Source: Mesorhizobium denitrificans (GTDB lineage Bacteria; Pseudomonadota; Alphaproteobacteria; Rhizobiales; Rhizobiaceae). From it: a stretch of 64,000 bases of DNA. Made by a program: the position numbers and the translations under genes. Location of the stretch: contig NZ_QURN01000002.1 of NCBI RefSeq assembly GCF_003403035.1, positions 124,001 through 188,000 on the forward strand, given 5' to 3'. Positions 31,903 to 40,065 of this stretch are shown piece by piece. The notes under the pieces are model-generated. The model was not told where the DNA came from, made no database searches, and saw only the letters and a list, made by a program, of their open reading frames with translations. Each line of letters starts with the position of its first letter. Position 1 is the first letter of the stretch.

Positions 31903-32128
31903 AAATTTCCCCTGGCCTGCTGGCCGGGTCGTTTGTCCTGTCTACGGGAAGATGAGGCGAAAACGTCCGGACCAGCGATTGCGCTAGCCGATAATGCAAA
32001 TGCTGCAAATGACGAAAGACGTTTTCATAAGCGCCTTATTGCGCCGCTTGGTGTTGCCGTCAAGCCGCGGTCTGGCAACAAGTTCAGCAAAACGCCTGGC
32101 CGGCGCGGATCGGTAACATTCTATTAAA

Positions 32129-32142
32129 CATGTATATACATG
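32129..32142. promoter_or_regulatory. Perfect 14-bp palindrome CATGTATATACATG
   Basis: The 14 bases read the same on both strands. It lies 78 bp before the small gene at 32220 and 227 bp before cysS, a fitting place for a dimeric repressor operator. No regulator can be named from sequence. Confidence 0.5.
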
Positions 32143-32157
32143 AAATAGCCCTATTTC
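32142..32157. promoter_or_regulatory. Inverted repeat GAAATAG-CC-CTATTTC
   Basis: Two 7-base arms around CC, directly next to the 14-bp palindrome. AT-rich arms and the lack of a T-run argue against a terminator; a second operator half or a combined binding region is possible. Confidence 0.4.
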
Positions 32158-32219
32158 GCGGCTAAAGTGACGCGACGTCAAGATTTGGTCTAATTCCGCG
32201 AAGATTGGCGACCCGTACG

Positions 32220-32402
32220 ATGAAACGGCAACAAATACCGGACCGAGCAATGCAATCGATTATCAAGAACGATTCCGAGCGAGCGCGCGCACAATATGCG
32301 TCGCTGACCAAGCACTATCGCCCAATCGGCGTGGCGTCGGTGGCGGCAGCGCTGATCTATGTGCGCAAAGGCCCCAAGAAGACCGGACCAAAGCCTGCCT
32401 GA
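32220..32402 (+). CDS. Small basic uncharacterised protein
   Basis: 60 residues starting MKRQQIPDRAMQ. A short hydrophobic patch (PIGVASVAAALIYV) lies near residues 38-51, followed by a basic tail RKGPKKTGPKPA. It is not a family I recognise. The start is uncertain: TTG at 32205, ATG at 32220 or ATG at 32250, none with a good ribosome site. It ends 5 bp before the convergent YedK-like stop. Confidence 0.5.
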   Translation: MKRQQIPDRAMQSIIKNDSERARAQYASLTKHYRPIGVASVAAALIYVRKGPKKTGPKPA

Positions 32403-32407
32403 TTTGA

Positions 32408-33169
32408 TTAGAACAGCTTGAGCTGTTCATCTGCGGGCATTTCGGTTTTCTTTTGGTTACGCGCGGGAGCCGGCTTCGGCTCGACCGGTTCCATGTTTTC
32501 GGGCCCGACATTTGCCACCCTGTTGACGCGATCCGAAACTGGAATCGCTTCAAAGAAATCTGGCTGCACGGGACGCATCAGGGCTGCGACATCGCGCGGC
32601 TCGTTGTCGCGGCAATCAAGCCAGCGCTCAAAATCCTGCGGATGAATGACCACCGGCATGCGGTGGTGAATGGGTGCGAGGTCTGCATTGGCCTCTGTCG
32701 TGAGGATCGCACCCGTATCGATCTCCGAACCACCCGGCTCGCTCCACGTTTCCATAAGCCCGCCAAAGGCGACGATGCCGCCGTTTTTGGGTCGCACCCA
32801 GAATGGCTGGCTTTGCTTGGGCCCATCCTTGCGCCACTCATAAAAGCCGGAAGCGGGAACGAGCGTTCTGCGGTGACGCATGGCTGCGCGGAAGGCGGCT
32901 TTCTCAGCAGCTTCTTCAGAGCGCGCGTTGAACAAAAGCGGAAACTTTTTCGGGTCTTTCACCCAACCGGGCAACATGCCCCAGCGAACGAGGAGCGAGC
33001 GGCGATTTGGCAGATTAGATCCCGGCTCGCGTGGTTCGCCGGACATGACCATCAGGATGGGTTGCGTCGGCGCGATGTTGTAGCGCGGCGGGAATGGCTC
33101 CAGATCAAGCAGCGCGAAAAGTTCGGCAAGCTCGCTATGCGTCGGTATCAGTCCAAAGCGTCCGCACAT
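32408..33169 (-). CDS. SOS response-associated peptidase (YedK/HMCES family)
   Basis: 253 residues. Cys2 right after the initiator Met (MCGRFGL), NARSE, the PASGFYEW segment and His in HHRMPVV are the SRAP catalytic set. The Cys attaches covalently to abasic sites in single-stranded DNA, protecting them. The last 30 residues are a variable tail. No GAAC-N7-GAAC box is visible just upstream, so SOS control is not supported here. Confidence 0.93.
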   Translation of the reverse strand: MCGRFGLIPTHSELAELFALLDLEPFPPRYNIAPTQPILMVMSGEPREPGSNLPNRRSLLVRWGMLPGWVKDPKKFPLLFNARSEEAAEKAAFRAAMRHRRTLVPASGFYEWRKDGPKQSQPFWVRPKNGGIVAFGGLMETWSEPGGSEIDTGAILTTEANADLAPIHHRMPVVIHPQDFERWLDCRDNEPRDVAALMRPVQPDFFEAIPVSDRVNRVANVGPENMEPVEPKPAPARNQKKTEMPADEQLKLF

Positions 33170-33246
33170 TGCAGCTTTCTCCCAGGAGGGAATCGGCTTA
33201 ACCGATTGCGTCGATCATGTCGTATCTATGCGCTACAGGTTCAAGC

Positions 33247-33681
33247 ATGACGGAAAAACTGCAAACACTTCCTGCTGTCTCGGTTGCGCTGGTGCGAGGC
33301 GACACGATTTTGCTCGTAAAACGCGGGCGCGCGCCAGTTAAAGGTGTTTATGCTTTTCCGGGCGGTCGCGTTGAGCACGGTGAAGGCTGGGAAGAGGCGG
33401 CCAAACGCGAATTGTTCGAGGAAACGGGGCTGGTTGTAGAGACGCTAAGCTTCCTCGAGGAAGTGCTAACCGAGCCGGAGGCTTCCAGTTCAATGCCTTC
33501 TTTCCAGTTGCGCGTTTTCGCTGCGCAGGACGCGGGCGGTGAGCCGATTGCCGCCGACGATGCGGAGCAAGCAGGGTTTTACACACTGTCGCAGCTTGAC
33601 GATCTGCCCTTGGCCGGACGCGTTTATGAGATTGCGCGTGATCTGCTTTTGGCTGCGCGCGACAAGGGGCAGCCGTCATGA
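33247..33681 (+). CDS. Nudix hydrolase
   Basis: 144 residues with an intact Nudix box, GGRVEHGEGWEEAAKRELFE followed by ETG (G-x5-E-x7-RELxEETG). Nudix enzymes cleave nucleoside diphosphates linked to another group; the substrate is not evident. ATG at 33247 gives a proper N-terminus. The next gene follows almost directly. Confidence 0.9.
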   Translation: MTEKLQTLPAVSVALVRGDTILLVKRGRAPVKGVYAFPGGRVEHGEGWEEAAKRELFEETGLVVETLSFLEEVLTEPEASSSMPSFQLRVFAAQDAGGEPIAADDAEQAGFYTLSQLDDLPLAGRVYEIARDLLLAARDKGQPS

Positions 33682-33712
33682 GTCGGCCAAAATGGGTTGG
33701 TTGGGTGCGGCA

Positions 33713-34084
33713 ATGCGCAGAACAATAGCCATCCTCGTTGCCGTGCCGTTGGCTTCTATGCCGCTGAATATGGCTGGCGCTACTGATGGGCCGTTCGAAC
33801 CGGGTTTGGTGCGGCTCTCGGAGATTCTCGGCTCGCTGCATTTTTTGCGCAATTTGTGCGGTGAAAAAGGAACCGTATGGCGCGACCAGATGGAAGCGCT
33901 GATGGCCGCTGAAAAGCCGGACGCAACGCGCAAGGCGCGCTTCATCGCCAGTTTCAACCACGGCTACCGCACGTTTCAGACAACCTATACGAGTTGCACG
34001 CCTGCCGCTGCCGCCGCCATACAGCGCTACGTGAAAGAGGGCGAGACACTTTCGCGCGAAATCGCCGTCAAATACGGGAACTGA
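33713..34084 (+). CDS. TIGR02301-like secreted protein
   Basis: 123 residues. An N-terminal signal peptide (MRRTIAILVAVPLASMPLNMAGA) is followed by a helical domain with two Cys (LRNLCGE and YTSCTP). It matches my memory of the TIGR02301 family, restricted to rhizobia and relatives and of unknown function, usually next to a Nudix gene as here. An ATG at 33692 could add seven residues. Confidence 0.72.
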   Translation: MRRTIAILVAVPLASMPLNMAGATDGPFEPGLVRLSEILGSLHFLRNLCGEKGTVWRDQMEALMAAEKPDATRKARFIASFNHGYRTFQTTYTSCTPAAAAAIQRYVKEGETLSREIAVKYGN

Positions 34085-34150
34085 CCCGCTTCCCCTGTTC
34101 GCATTTGCGAAAAAATGTGGCACATGGCGCGCGTGTGGAAGGATGGGTCG

Positions 34151-34984
34151 ATGAGCGCTACCGGGACCAATGCTGCATTAACGCCTCCACAAGTGGCGAA
34201 AGCCAAAGGCAGCACACCGCTCGTTTGCCTCACAGCCTACACAACCCCGATGGCCAGAATTGTCGACGCGCATTGCGACGTGGTGCTCGTTGGTGACAGC
34301 GTGGGCATGGTGCTGCACGGCTTGCCATCGACGCTGGGCGTTACGCTCGACATGATGATTCTTCACGGACGGGCGGTTCGGCGCGGCGTGGAACGCGCGC
34401 TGATGGTAGTGGATATGCCGTTCGGCTCCTATGAGGAAAGCCCGCAGCAGGCTTTTCGTAACGCGGCGCGGGTGATGGCGGAAACCGGATGCGCGGCAGT
34501 GAAGCTCGAAGGCGGCCAATCCATGTCGGAGACAATCCGCTTCCTGACCTCGCGGGGCATCCCGGTCATGGCGCATATTGGGCTGACGCCACAGTCAGTC
34601 AATGCGTTCGGCGGCTATGCAGTGCAGGGTCGCGGCGAAGATGGGGACAGGGTAACGCGTGACGCTGTCGCGGTGGCGGACGCCGGTGCGTTTGCCGTTG
34701 TGCTGGAAAAGGTGCCGGAGGCGCTTGCGCGCAGCATTACGCAACGGATTGCAATCCCCACAATCGGGATCGGCGCATCGCCAGCATGTGACGGACAAAT
34801 TCTGGTCGTTGACGACATGCTTGGCGCGTTCACCGACTTCCACCCCAAATTCGTGAAGCGCTATGCGGAATTTGGCGCGCTGGCGGATAAGGCAGTTGAA
34901 GCCTATGCCGCCGATGTGCGGGCGCGGAAGTTTCCAGCGTCTGAACATGTTTTCGGTAATGCGCCAAAGGAACGTCCCGCATGA
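34151..34984 (+). CDS. panB: 3-methyl-2-oxobutanoate hydroxymethyltransferase
   Basis: 277 residues. The TIM barrel has the metal-binding [10 protein letters not shown], the KLEGG motif and AHIGLTPQS, all standard for PanB. It adds a hydroxymethyl group from methylene-THF to ketoisovalerate, the first step of pantothenate synthesis. ATG at 34151 with GGATGGG upstream. Its end overlaps panC by four bases. Confidence 0.96.
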   Translation: MSATGTNAALTPPQVAKAKGSTPLVCLTAYTTPMARIVDAHCDVVLVGDSVGMVLHGLPSTLGVTLDMMILHGRAVRRGVERALMVVDMPFGSYEESPQQAFRNAARVMAETGCAAVKLEGGQSMSETIRFLTSRGIPVMAHIGLTPQSVNAFGGYAVQGRGEDGDRVTRDAVAVADAGAFAVVLEKVPEALARSITQRIAIPTIGIGASPACDGQILVVDDMLGAFTDFHPKFVKRYAEFGALADKAVEAYAADVRARKFPASEHVFGNAPKERPA

Positions 34985-35853
34985 GCGTGCCGATTGTTCG
35001 AACGCTGGGAGAATTGCGTGCGACAGTTGCCGGTTGGAAGCGCGATGGGGCGAAGGTGGCGGTCGTTCCAACGATGGGCGCGCTGCATGAGGGCCATCTG
35101 AGCCTTGCGCGCACGGCGCTGGCGAGCGCAGATCGCGTTATCGTCACGCTGTTCGTCAACCCCAAGCAATTCAACAGCGCAGCGGATCTGGCCGCCTATC
35201 CACGCACGGAGATTGACGACGCTGAAAAGCTCGCGCCGCTCGGCGTGCATATGCTTTACGCTCCGAACGCGGAAGAAATTTATCCGGAAGGATTTGCGAC
35301 TACTGTTTCTGTTGCGGGCGTGAGCGAGGGGCTTTGTGGCGCGTTTCGTCCCGGTCATTTCGACGGCGTGGCAACCGTGGTTGCAAAGCTGTTTCTGCAA
35401 ACCGGCGCTGATGTGGCCTTCTTTGGCGAAAAGGATTTTCAGCAATTGCTTGTGGTCAAGCGAATGGCGCGCGATCTCGACATTCCGATTGAGATCATCG
35501 GATGTCCGACGGTGCGCGAGGCGGACGGGCTGGCACTTTCCTCGCGCAATGTCAGGCTCTCCCCTGCCGAACGCAAAATTGCACCAAAACTGGCAGAGAT
35601 ATTATTTGAAGCGTCGCGACAATTGGAGGCCGGTGAACCGGTGGCAGACACTCTCGCGAACGCGAAGAAAGCAATCGCCGCGGCAGGATTTGAGCGCGTT
35701 GAATATCTGGAATTGCGCTCTGAGCGCAACCTCGCGCCTCTGGGCGAGCTTAATCAGCCAGCACGCCTGCTGGTTGCCGCGTGGCTAGGGCATACGCGCC
35801 TGATCGATAATTTCACAGTGCGCGGCCCAACACGCGAGAGTGCCGCAATTTGA
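34981..35853 (+). CDS. panC: Pantothenate synthetase
   Basis: 290 residues. [13 protein letters not shown] holds the HIGH-like nucleotidyl-transferase motif, FGEKDFQQL and LSSRNVRLS the remaining active-site blocks. It joins pantoate to beta-alanine with ATP. It overlaps panB (ATGA) and is the last gene of the pan operon; no panD is in the window. Confidence 0.97.
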   Translation: MSVPIVRTLGELRATVAGWKRDGAKVAVVPTMGALHEGHLSLARTALASADRVIVTLFVNPKQFNSAADLAAYPRTEIDDAEKLAPLGVHMLYAPNAEEIYPEGFATTVSVAGVSEGLCGAFRPGHFDGVATVVAKLFLQTGADVAFFGEKDFQQLLVVKRMARDLDIPIEIIGCPTVREADGLALSSRNVRLSPAERKIAPKLAEILFEASRQLEAGEPVADTLANAKKAIAAAGFERVEYLELRSERNLAPLGELNQPARLLVAAWLGHTRLIDNFTVRGPTRESAAI

Positions 35854-35860
35854 GGCACTT

Positions 35861-35875
35861 TTAATGCGGCATTAA
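35861..35875. promoter_or_regulatory. Palindrome TTAATG-CGG-CATTAA / TTAA-N7-TTAA box 1
   Basis: A perfect 15-base palindrome that is also a perfect full CtrA-type site (TTAA, seven bases, TTAA). It starts seven bases past the panC stop, 139 bp ahead of the small gene at 36014. Confidence 0.6.
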
Positions 35876-35928
35876 CTTTTTCATCAAGCGTCACAGACTT
35901 GCCACGGTTGAACGTGCTAGGCTCTTTC

Positions 35929-35943
35929 TTAATGGGACATTAA
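35929..35943. promoter_or_regulatory. Palindrome TTAATG-GGA-CATTAA / TTAA-N7-TTAA box 2
   Basis: Second copy of the same 15-base pattern, 68 bp after the first, and extended to 17 bases by flanking C and G. It lies 70 bp ahead of the gene at 36014. Two copies in 83 bp point to a real operator region, either for CtrA or for another dimeric regulator. Confidence 0.65.
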
Positions 35944-36013
35944 GTCGACAGTTCAAGTTGAATCGGTTTTCGTTGTGGTAGATGCTGGTCGCTTGAAGAA
36001 GGGTGGGTACGAC

Positions 36014-36271
36014 ATGGCACAGAGCGGAAACGACATTGACGCACTGGTGCGCGAAGAAATGCGGTTGACGGCAGCCGAAACGCATGCCGAAGCGTGGGCT
36101 GAATGTGTTTCGGCCGGCATCGAACCGGAAATCATGGCCGAAGCGGCGCTTGATAAGGCGCTGGGCGAATTGCTGCGCACCAATGGCGAAGACGCGACAC
36201 TGGCAATGCTGGATAAAATGCGCGAAAAGGTAATTGCGGGCGAATTCGAATCCCGCAGCACGCGCCACTGA
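36014..36271 (+). CDS. Small acidic helical protein, uncharacterised
   Basis: 85 residues, MAQSGNDIDALVREEMRLTA onward, predicted almost wholly helical and acidic until the last few residues. No known domain was recognised; it has a weak resemblance to small rhizobial proteins annotated only as hypothetical. ATG at 36014 has GGGTGGG upstream. The region upstream carries two TTAA-N7-TTAA palindromes, so its expression is probably under specific control. Confidence 0.7.
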   Translation: MAQSGNDIDALVREEMRLTAAETHAEAWAECVSAGIEPEIMAEAALDKALGELLRTNGEDATLAMLDKMREKVIAGEFESRSTRH

Positions 36272-36334
36272 CAACTGGCGCAGTTTCGCCTGTCGGCCGT
36301 TTGCCGGCGGATTTGCCTGTCGAAGAGTTGGCCC

Positions 36335-37159
36335 GTGAAGACTGGATTGATCGTACCCCCCCGGAAACCCCGCTCGCTGTTGGCAATTTCAGCCGCAGCC
36401 GTTCTACTTGGACATATCGTGACGGCAGGTCCGGCGTGGGCGTTGAGCGAAATTCAGCGTGAGGACATTCCGCCCGCTACCAATCAAGAGCCAAAGGCGC
36501 CCGACGCAACGCAGCCTCTCGATCCGTCACAGCCTGCATTGCCGGATGCCACGCAGCCAAACACCGATTCGCCGCAAGGTGAGCAGCCTGCAACGCCGCA
36601 GGACGGCACCGATGGCGACGACGCCGGAACCGATGATGAAGACCCGGCCCGCAGCAGCATTGCACGACCGGACGTAGATCCGAATGCGCCGCTGCCTGAA
36701 GTTTTCTATGATGTGCTGAAGCTGCCGGAACCCGTTCGCCGTATGCGCCAGCTTTTGATCGACGCGGCAAAGAGCGGCGACATTGAGAAACTTCGCCCGA
36801 TGCTTGGTACTGGCGATAGCGCCACCCAGCTTTCGCTGGCCGATATGACAGACGATCCGATTGCGTTTCTCAAGAGCCAGTCGGGCGACCCTGACGGCGA
36901 GGAAATTCTCGCGATCATGGAAGAAGTTCTGTCTGCCGGGTATGTGCATCTCGATGCAGGCACCCCCGAAGAACTCTATGTCTGGCCGTATTTCTTCGCA
37001 TATCCACTCGACAAGCTGACGCCGCAGCAAAAGGTGGAGATGTACAAGATCGTTACGGCCAGCGATTTTGAAGAGATGCAGAATTTCGGAAATTACATCT
37101 TTTTCCGGCTCGGCATTTCACCTGACGGCCACTGGGCGTTCTTCGTCGCGGGCGAATAG
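36335..37159 (+). CDS. Uncharacterised secreted protein
   Basis: 274 residues. A long signal peptide or anchor (hydrophobic LLAISAAAVLLGHIVTAGPA, likely cleavage after AWA), then a 75-residue Pro/Asp/Gln-rich disordered linker, then a folded domain from about residue 120 (VFYDVLKLPEPVRRMRQLL) to the end with several aromatic residues (YVWPYFFAYPLDKL, GHWAFFVAGE). I recall similar conserved proteins in Brucella and relatives without a function. GTG start at 36335 with GAAGAG upstream. A run of seven C lies early in the coding sequence. It abuts the convergent pyrC-like stop. Confidence 0.75.
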   Translation: MKTGLIVPPRKPRSLLAISAAAVLLGHIVTAGPAWALSEIQREDIPPATNQEPKAPDATQPLDPSQPALPDATQPNTDSPQGEQPATPQDGTDGDDAGTDDEDPARSSIARPDVDPNAPLPEVFYDVLKLPEPVRRMRQLLIDAAKSGDIEKLRPMLGTGDSATQLSLADMTDDPIAFLKSQSGDPDGEEILAIMEEVLSAGYVHLDAGTPEELYVWPYFFAYPLDKLTPQQKVEMYKIVTASDFEEMQNFGNYIFFRLGISPDGHWAFFVAGE

Positions 37160-38491
37160 TCAGGCGAGCAGAGACTCGGAAAACTCAACCGGCCTGCCCT
37201 GCCCTGGCGCAACAATTTCCGATTCCCACATGATACGCTGACCGCGCACAATTGTGCCGACCGGCCAGCCAGTGACCTGCTTGCCGTGATATGGTGTCCA
37301 GCCCGCGCGCGATCCGGCCTGTTCATTGGTGATAGTCTCGCGGCGTTTAAGATCTACAATGGTGAAATCAGCATCGTAACCGACCGCGATGCGGCCCTTG
37401 CGCGCCATGCCGAAAATGCGGTTCGGGCCGTGGCTCGTCAGATCGACAAGACGCTCCAGCGAAAGTCTGCCGGCATTGACATGATCCAGCATGATTGGGA
37501 CCAGCGTTTGCACCCCAGTCATGCCCGAGGGCGAATCGGGATATGGCTTGGCCTTTTCCTCAAGCGTGTGCGGTGCGTGGTCCGAGCCGAGCACATCGAC
37601 AATGCCCTGCTCGATGCCATGCCAAACCCCGTCGCGATGTCGCGCCGCGCGCACGGGCGGATTCATCTGGATAAGTGTGCCAAGCCGCGCATAATCATCC
37701 GCCGCCAGCGTGAGGTGATGCGGTGTGGCTTCGCAGGTGGCGACGTCCTTGTGTGCGGCCAGAAATTCAATCTCTTCGGCGGTGGAAATATGCAGCACAT
37801 GGATTCGCGCGCGAGCGCGGCGGGCAACAGCTACGAGCCGCTGGGTGCATTGCAGTGCGGCGATTTCATCTCGCCAAACCGGATGAGAGGATGGATCGCC
37901 CGGCACGCGCTCGCCAAGCCGCTCGCGCAGACGGAACTCATCCTCTGAATGGAAAGCGGCACGGCGGCGCACATTCTTGAGAATTGAGAAAACGCCGTCA
38001 TCATCCTCTACCAAGAGGTCGCCGGTCGAGGAACCCATGAATACCTTAATTCCAGCAGCACCCGGAAGGCGTTCAAGGTCGGCAACGTCCTTCGCATTGT
38101 CGCGCGTGCCGCCGACCCAAAACGCGAAATCGCAATGCATGCGACCCGTAGCCCGGCGCACCTTGTCGGCCAGCGTTTCCTCGCTGGTGGTGAGCGGCTT
38201 GGTGTTTGGCATTTCGAAAACCGCAGTGACACCGCCAAGCACGGCAGCGCGTGAGCCGGTTTCGAGATCTTCCTTATGCTCCAGACCCGGCTCGCGAAAA
38301 TGCACCTGACTGTCCACAACGCCGGGGAGAATATGCAAGCCGGAAGTGTCGATTGTTTCGGCGGCAGACGCGAGAGAAAGATCGCCAAGATGAGCGATGC
38401 GGCCACCCGAAACGCCGATGTCTCGCTGGCCAATGCCATCGTGATTTACCACGACAGCATTCTTCAGGATCAGGTCGTAGGTTGCGGCCAT
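37160..38491 (-). CDS. pyrC: Dihydroorotase, class I-like
   Basis: 443 residues, amidohydrolase fold. The metal-site opening reads DSQVHFREPG, so Gln replaces the first His of the usual DxHxH. Other ligands look intact: the Lys in GIKVFMGSS, HVLHIST, TPHHLTL and the Asp in GSDHAPHTLEEK. Dihydroorotases close N-carbamoyl-aspartate to dihydroorotate in pyrimidine synthesis; pyrE is near 51 kb. A non-catalytic or allantoinase/hydantoinase role cannot be excluded. Confidence 0.85.
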   Translation of the reverse strand: MAATYDLILKNAVVVNHDGIGQRDIGVSGGRIAHLGDLSLASAAETIDTSGLHILPGVVDSQVHFREPGLEHKEDLETGSRAAVLGGVTAVFEMPNTKPLTTSEETLADKVRRATGRMHCDFAFWVGGTRDNAKDVADLERLPGAAGIKVFMGSSTGDLLVEDDDGVFSILKNVRRRAAFHSEDEFRLRERLGERVPGDPSSHPVWRDEIAALQCTQRLVAVARRARARIHVLHISTAEEIEFLAAHKDVATCEATPHHLTLAADDYARLGTLIQMNPPVRAARHRDGVWHGIEQGIVDVLGSDHAPHTLEEKAKPYPDSPSGMTGVQTLVPIMLDHVNAGRLSLERLVDLTSHGPNRIFGMARKGRIAVGYDADFTIVDLKRRETITNEQAGSRAGWTPYHGKQVTGWPVGTIVRGQRIMWESEIVAPGQGRPVEFSESLLA

Positions 38492-38563
38492 GCCAATCTC
38501 CTGCCTTGCTCACCAAGACGCTGCGGCTTACGTAAGGACCGACTCAATTGCAAGAAGCCAGTA

Positions 38564-39439
38564 ATGCCAGTTGTTATTCTTGAAGATCGCGCCTTGATTG
38601 AAGTGAGCGGGCCGGACGCCGAACACTTCCTGCAAAATGTGCTGACCACTGATTTGGATTCGCTGCCCGCGGGCGTTGCCAGACCGGGTGCGCTGCTGAC
38701 CCCGCAGGGCAAGATTTTGTTCGACTATCTCGTGTTCCGCCGTGGCAACGACGGGCTCGTTCTGGATTGCAGAGCGGACATTGCTGCCGATTTCGCAAAG
38801 CGCCTAACCTTTTATCGGTTGCGAGCGAAAGCAGTGATTGAAGTTAAGAATCAGGATGTTGCCGTTATCTGGGGCGAAAATGAATCAGGCTCTTCAGATT
38901 CTGATTCAAGCACTTCACAGATTGATTCAACTTGGGTTCGCGATGCCCGGTTTAAGGCGACAAAAGTGGAGCGCGCCTATGGCGCGTCTGTGGCGGCAAC
39001 TGGCACGCTACAAGATTGGACGCGCTTGAGAATCGAAAATGGAATCGTGGAAAGCGGAACCGATTACGAATTGAGTGATGCGTTTCCGCACGATGTTTTG
39101 TTCGATCAGATCGATGGCGTGGGTTTCCGCAAGGGCTGCTATATCGGCCAGGAGGTCGTGTCGCGCATGCAGCATCGCGGCACCGCGCGGCGGCGGGTGT
39201 TGATTGCCGCAGGTGAGTCTGCGCTCACGCCCGGCGCAGAGATTACCGCCAGCGGCAAGCCGGTCGGCAAGCTTGGCTCGGTGGCGGGCGCACGGGGTTT
39301 GGCGATTGCGCGCATCGACCGCGTGAAGGCCGCGATGGATGAAGGCACACCGCTTCTCGCTGATGGCGTTACGGTTCGTCTAGCCATTCCGGAATGGGCC
39401 GGTTTCACCTTTCCGCACGATGCTGCGGAGGAAGGCTGA
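38564..39439 (+). CDS. ygfZ: YgfZ/GcvT-domain folate-binding protein
   Basis: 291 residues. The family hallmark KGCYIGQEVVSRMQHRG contains the conserved Cys of the K-G-C-Y-x-G-Q-E motif. YgfZ uses folate to help maintain some Fe-S enzymes. A Ser/Asp-rich insert (about residues 107-120, ESGSSDSDSSTSQ) interrupts the usual region between the two halves. ATG at 38564. The stop overlaps the next gene's ATG by one base (TGATG). Confidence 0.93.
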   Translation: MPVVILEDRALIEVSGPDAEHFLQNVLTTDLDSLPAGVARPGALLTPQGKILFDYLVFRRGNDGLVLDCRADIAADFAKRLTFYRLRAKAVIEVKNQDVAVIWGENESGSSDSDSSTSQIDSTWVRDARFKATKVERAYGASVAATGTLQDWTRLRIENGIVESGTDYELSDAFPHDVLFDQIDGVGFRKGCYIGQEVVSRMQHRGTARRRVLIAAGESALTPGAEITASGKPVGKLGSVAGARGLAIARIDRVKAAMDEGTPLLADGVTVRLAIPEWAGFTFPHDAAEEG

Positions 39440-40065
39440 TGGCCGACCGAACCGGCGCACCGGCGCGCGCATGGCAGCGCATGCTGTCTGGGCGGCGGCT
39501 CGATCTGCTCGACCCCTCCCCGCTTGATATTGAAATTTCCGACATCGCGCACGGGCTTGCGCGTGTTGCGCGCTGGAACGGGCAGACCAAAGGCAATCAC
39601 GCCTTTTCAGTCGCACAACATTCGCTGCTGGTGGAGGCCATTTTCGGCCAACTCAATGCTGAGGCAGGTGCGGATTGGCATATGGCGGCATTGCTGCATG
39701 ACGCGCCGGAATATGTGATTGGCGACATGATCTCGCCGTTCAAGGCGGTCGTAGGCGGCGGCTATAAGGATATTGAGGCGCGGCTTCAGGAGGCAGTGCA
39801 TTTGCGCTTTAGCCTGCCTGCACGTTGCTCGGCGAATTTGAAGGCAGCAATCAAACGCGCTGACCAGATTGCCGCCTATTTTGAAGCGACAATTCTTGCG
39901 GGATTTTCAGTTGCCGAAGCGACCGAATATTTCGGTCGGCCCCGCAATTTCAATCCTGCTGAACTCGATCTGTCGCCGCTGGCGACGATGACGGTGGAAC
40001 GGGCTTTTCTCAAACGTCACAAAGAGCTTGAAAGCCGTATCAATGCGGCTCGCCGGCCGACTTGA
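39439..40065 (+). CDS. HD-domain hydrolase (YfbR-like)
   Basis: 208 residues. His in HAFSVAQHS and the LLHDAPEYVIGD motif make up the HD metal site, as in YfbR-type 5'-deoxynucleotidases. The function as nucleotidase is inferred from the family. Translationally coupled to ygfZ. Its 3' end overlaps the convergent anti-sigma gene by 26 bp. Confidence 0.85.
   Translation: MADRTGAPARAWQRMLSGRRLDLLDPSPLDIEISDIAHGLARVARWNGQTKGNHAFSVAQHSLLVEAIFGQLNAEAGADWHMAALLHDAPEYVIGDMISPFKAVVGGGYKDIEARLQEAVHLRFSLPARCSANLKAAIKRADQIAAYFEATILAGFSVAEATEYFGRPRNFNPAELDLSPLATMTVERAFLKRHKELESRINAARRPT

Larger units (their letters stand above)
31903..32219. other. Divergent intergenic region with two adjacent palindromes
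   Basis: This 317-bp gap separates cysS (minus) from a small plus-strand gene. It must hold the cysS promoter. The only structure I find in it is the pair of palindromes at 32129-32142 and 32142-32157. No tRNA or T-box was recognised; T-boxes are not expected in this phylum. Confidence 0.6.

Noticed and set aside
33170-33246. LexA box before the YedK-like gene
   Set aside because: I looked for GAAC-N7-GAAC or GTTC-N7-GTTC and found none, despite the family name.
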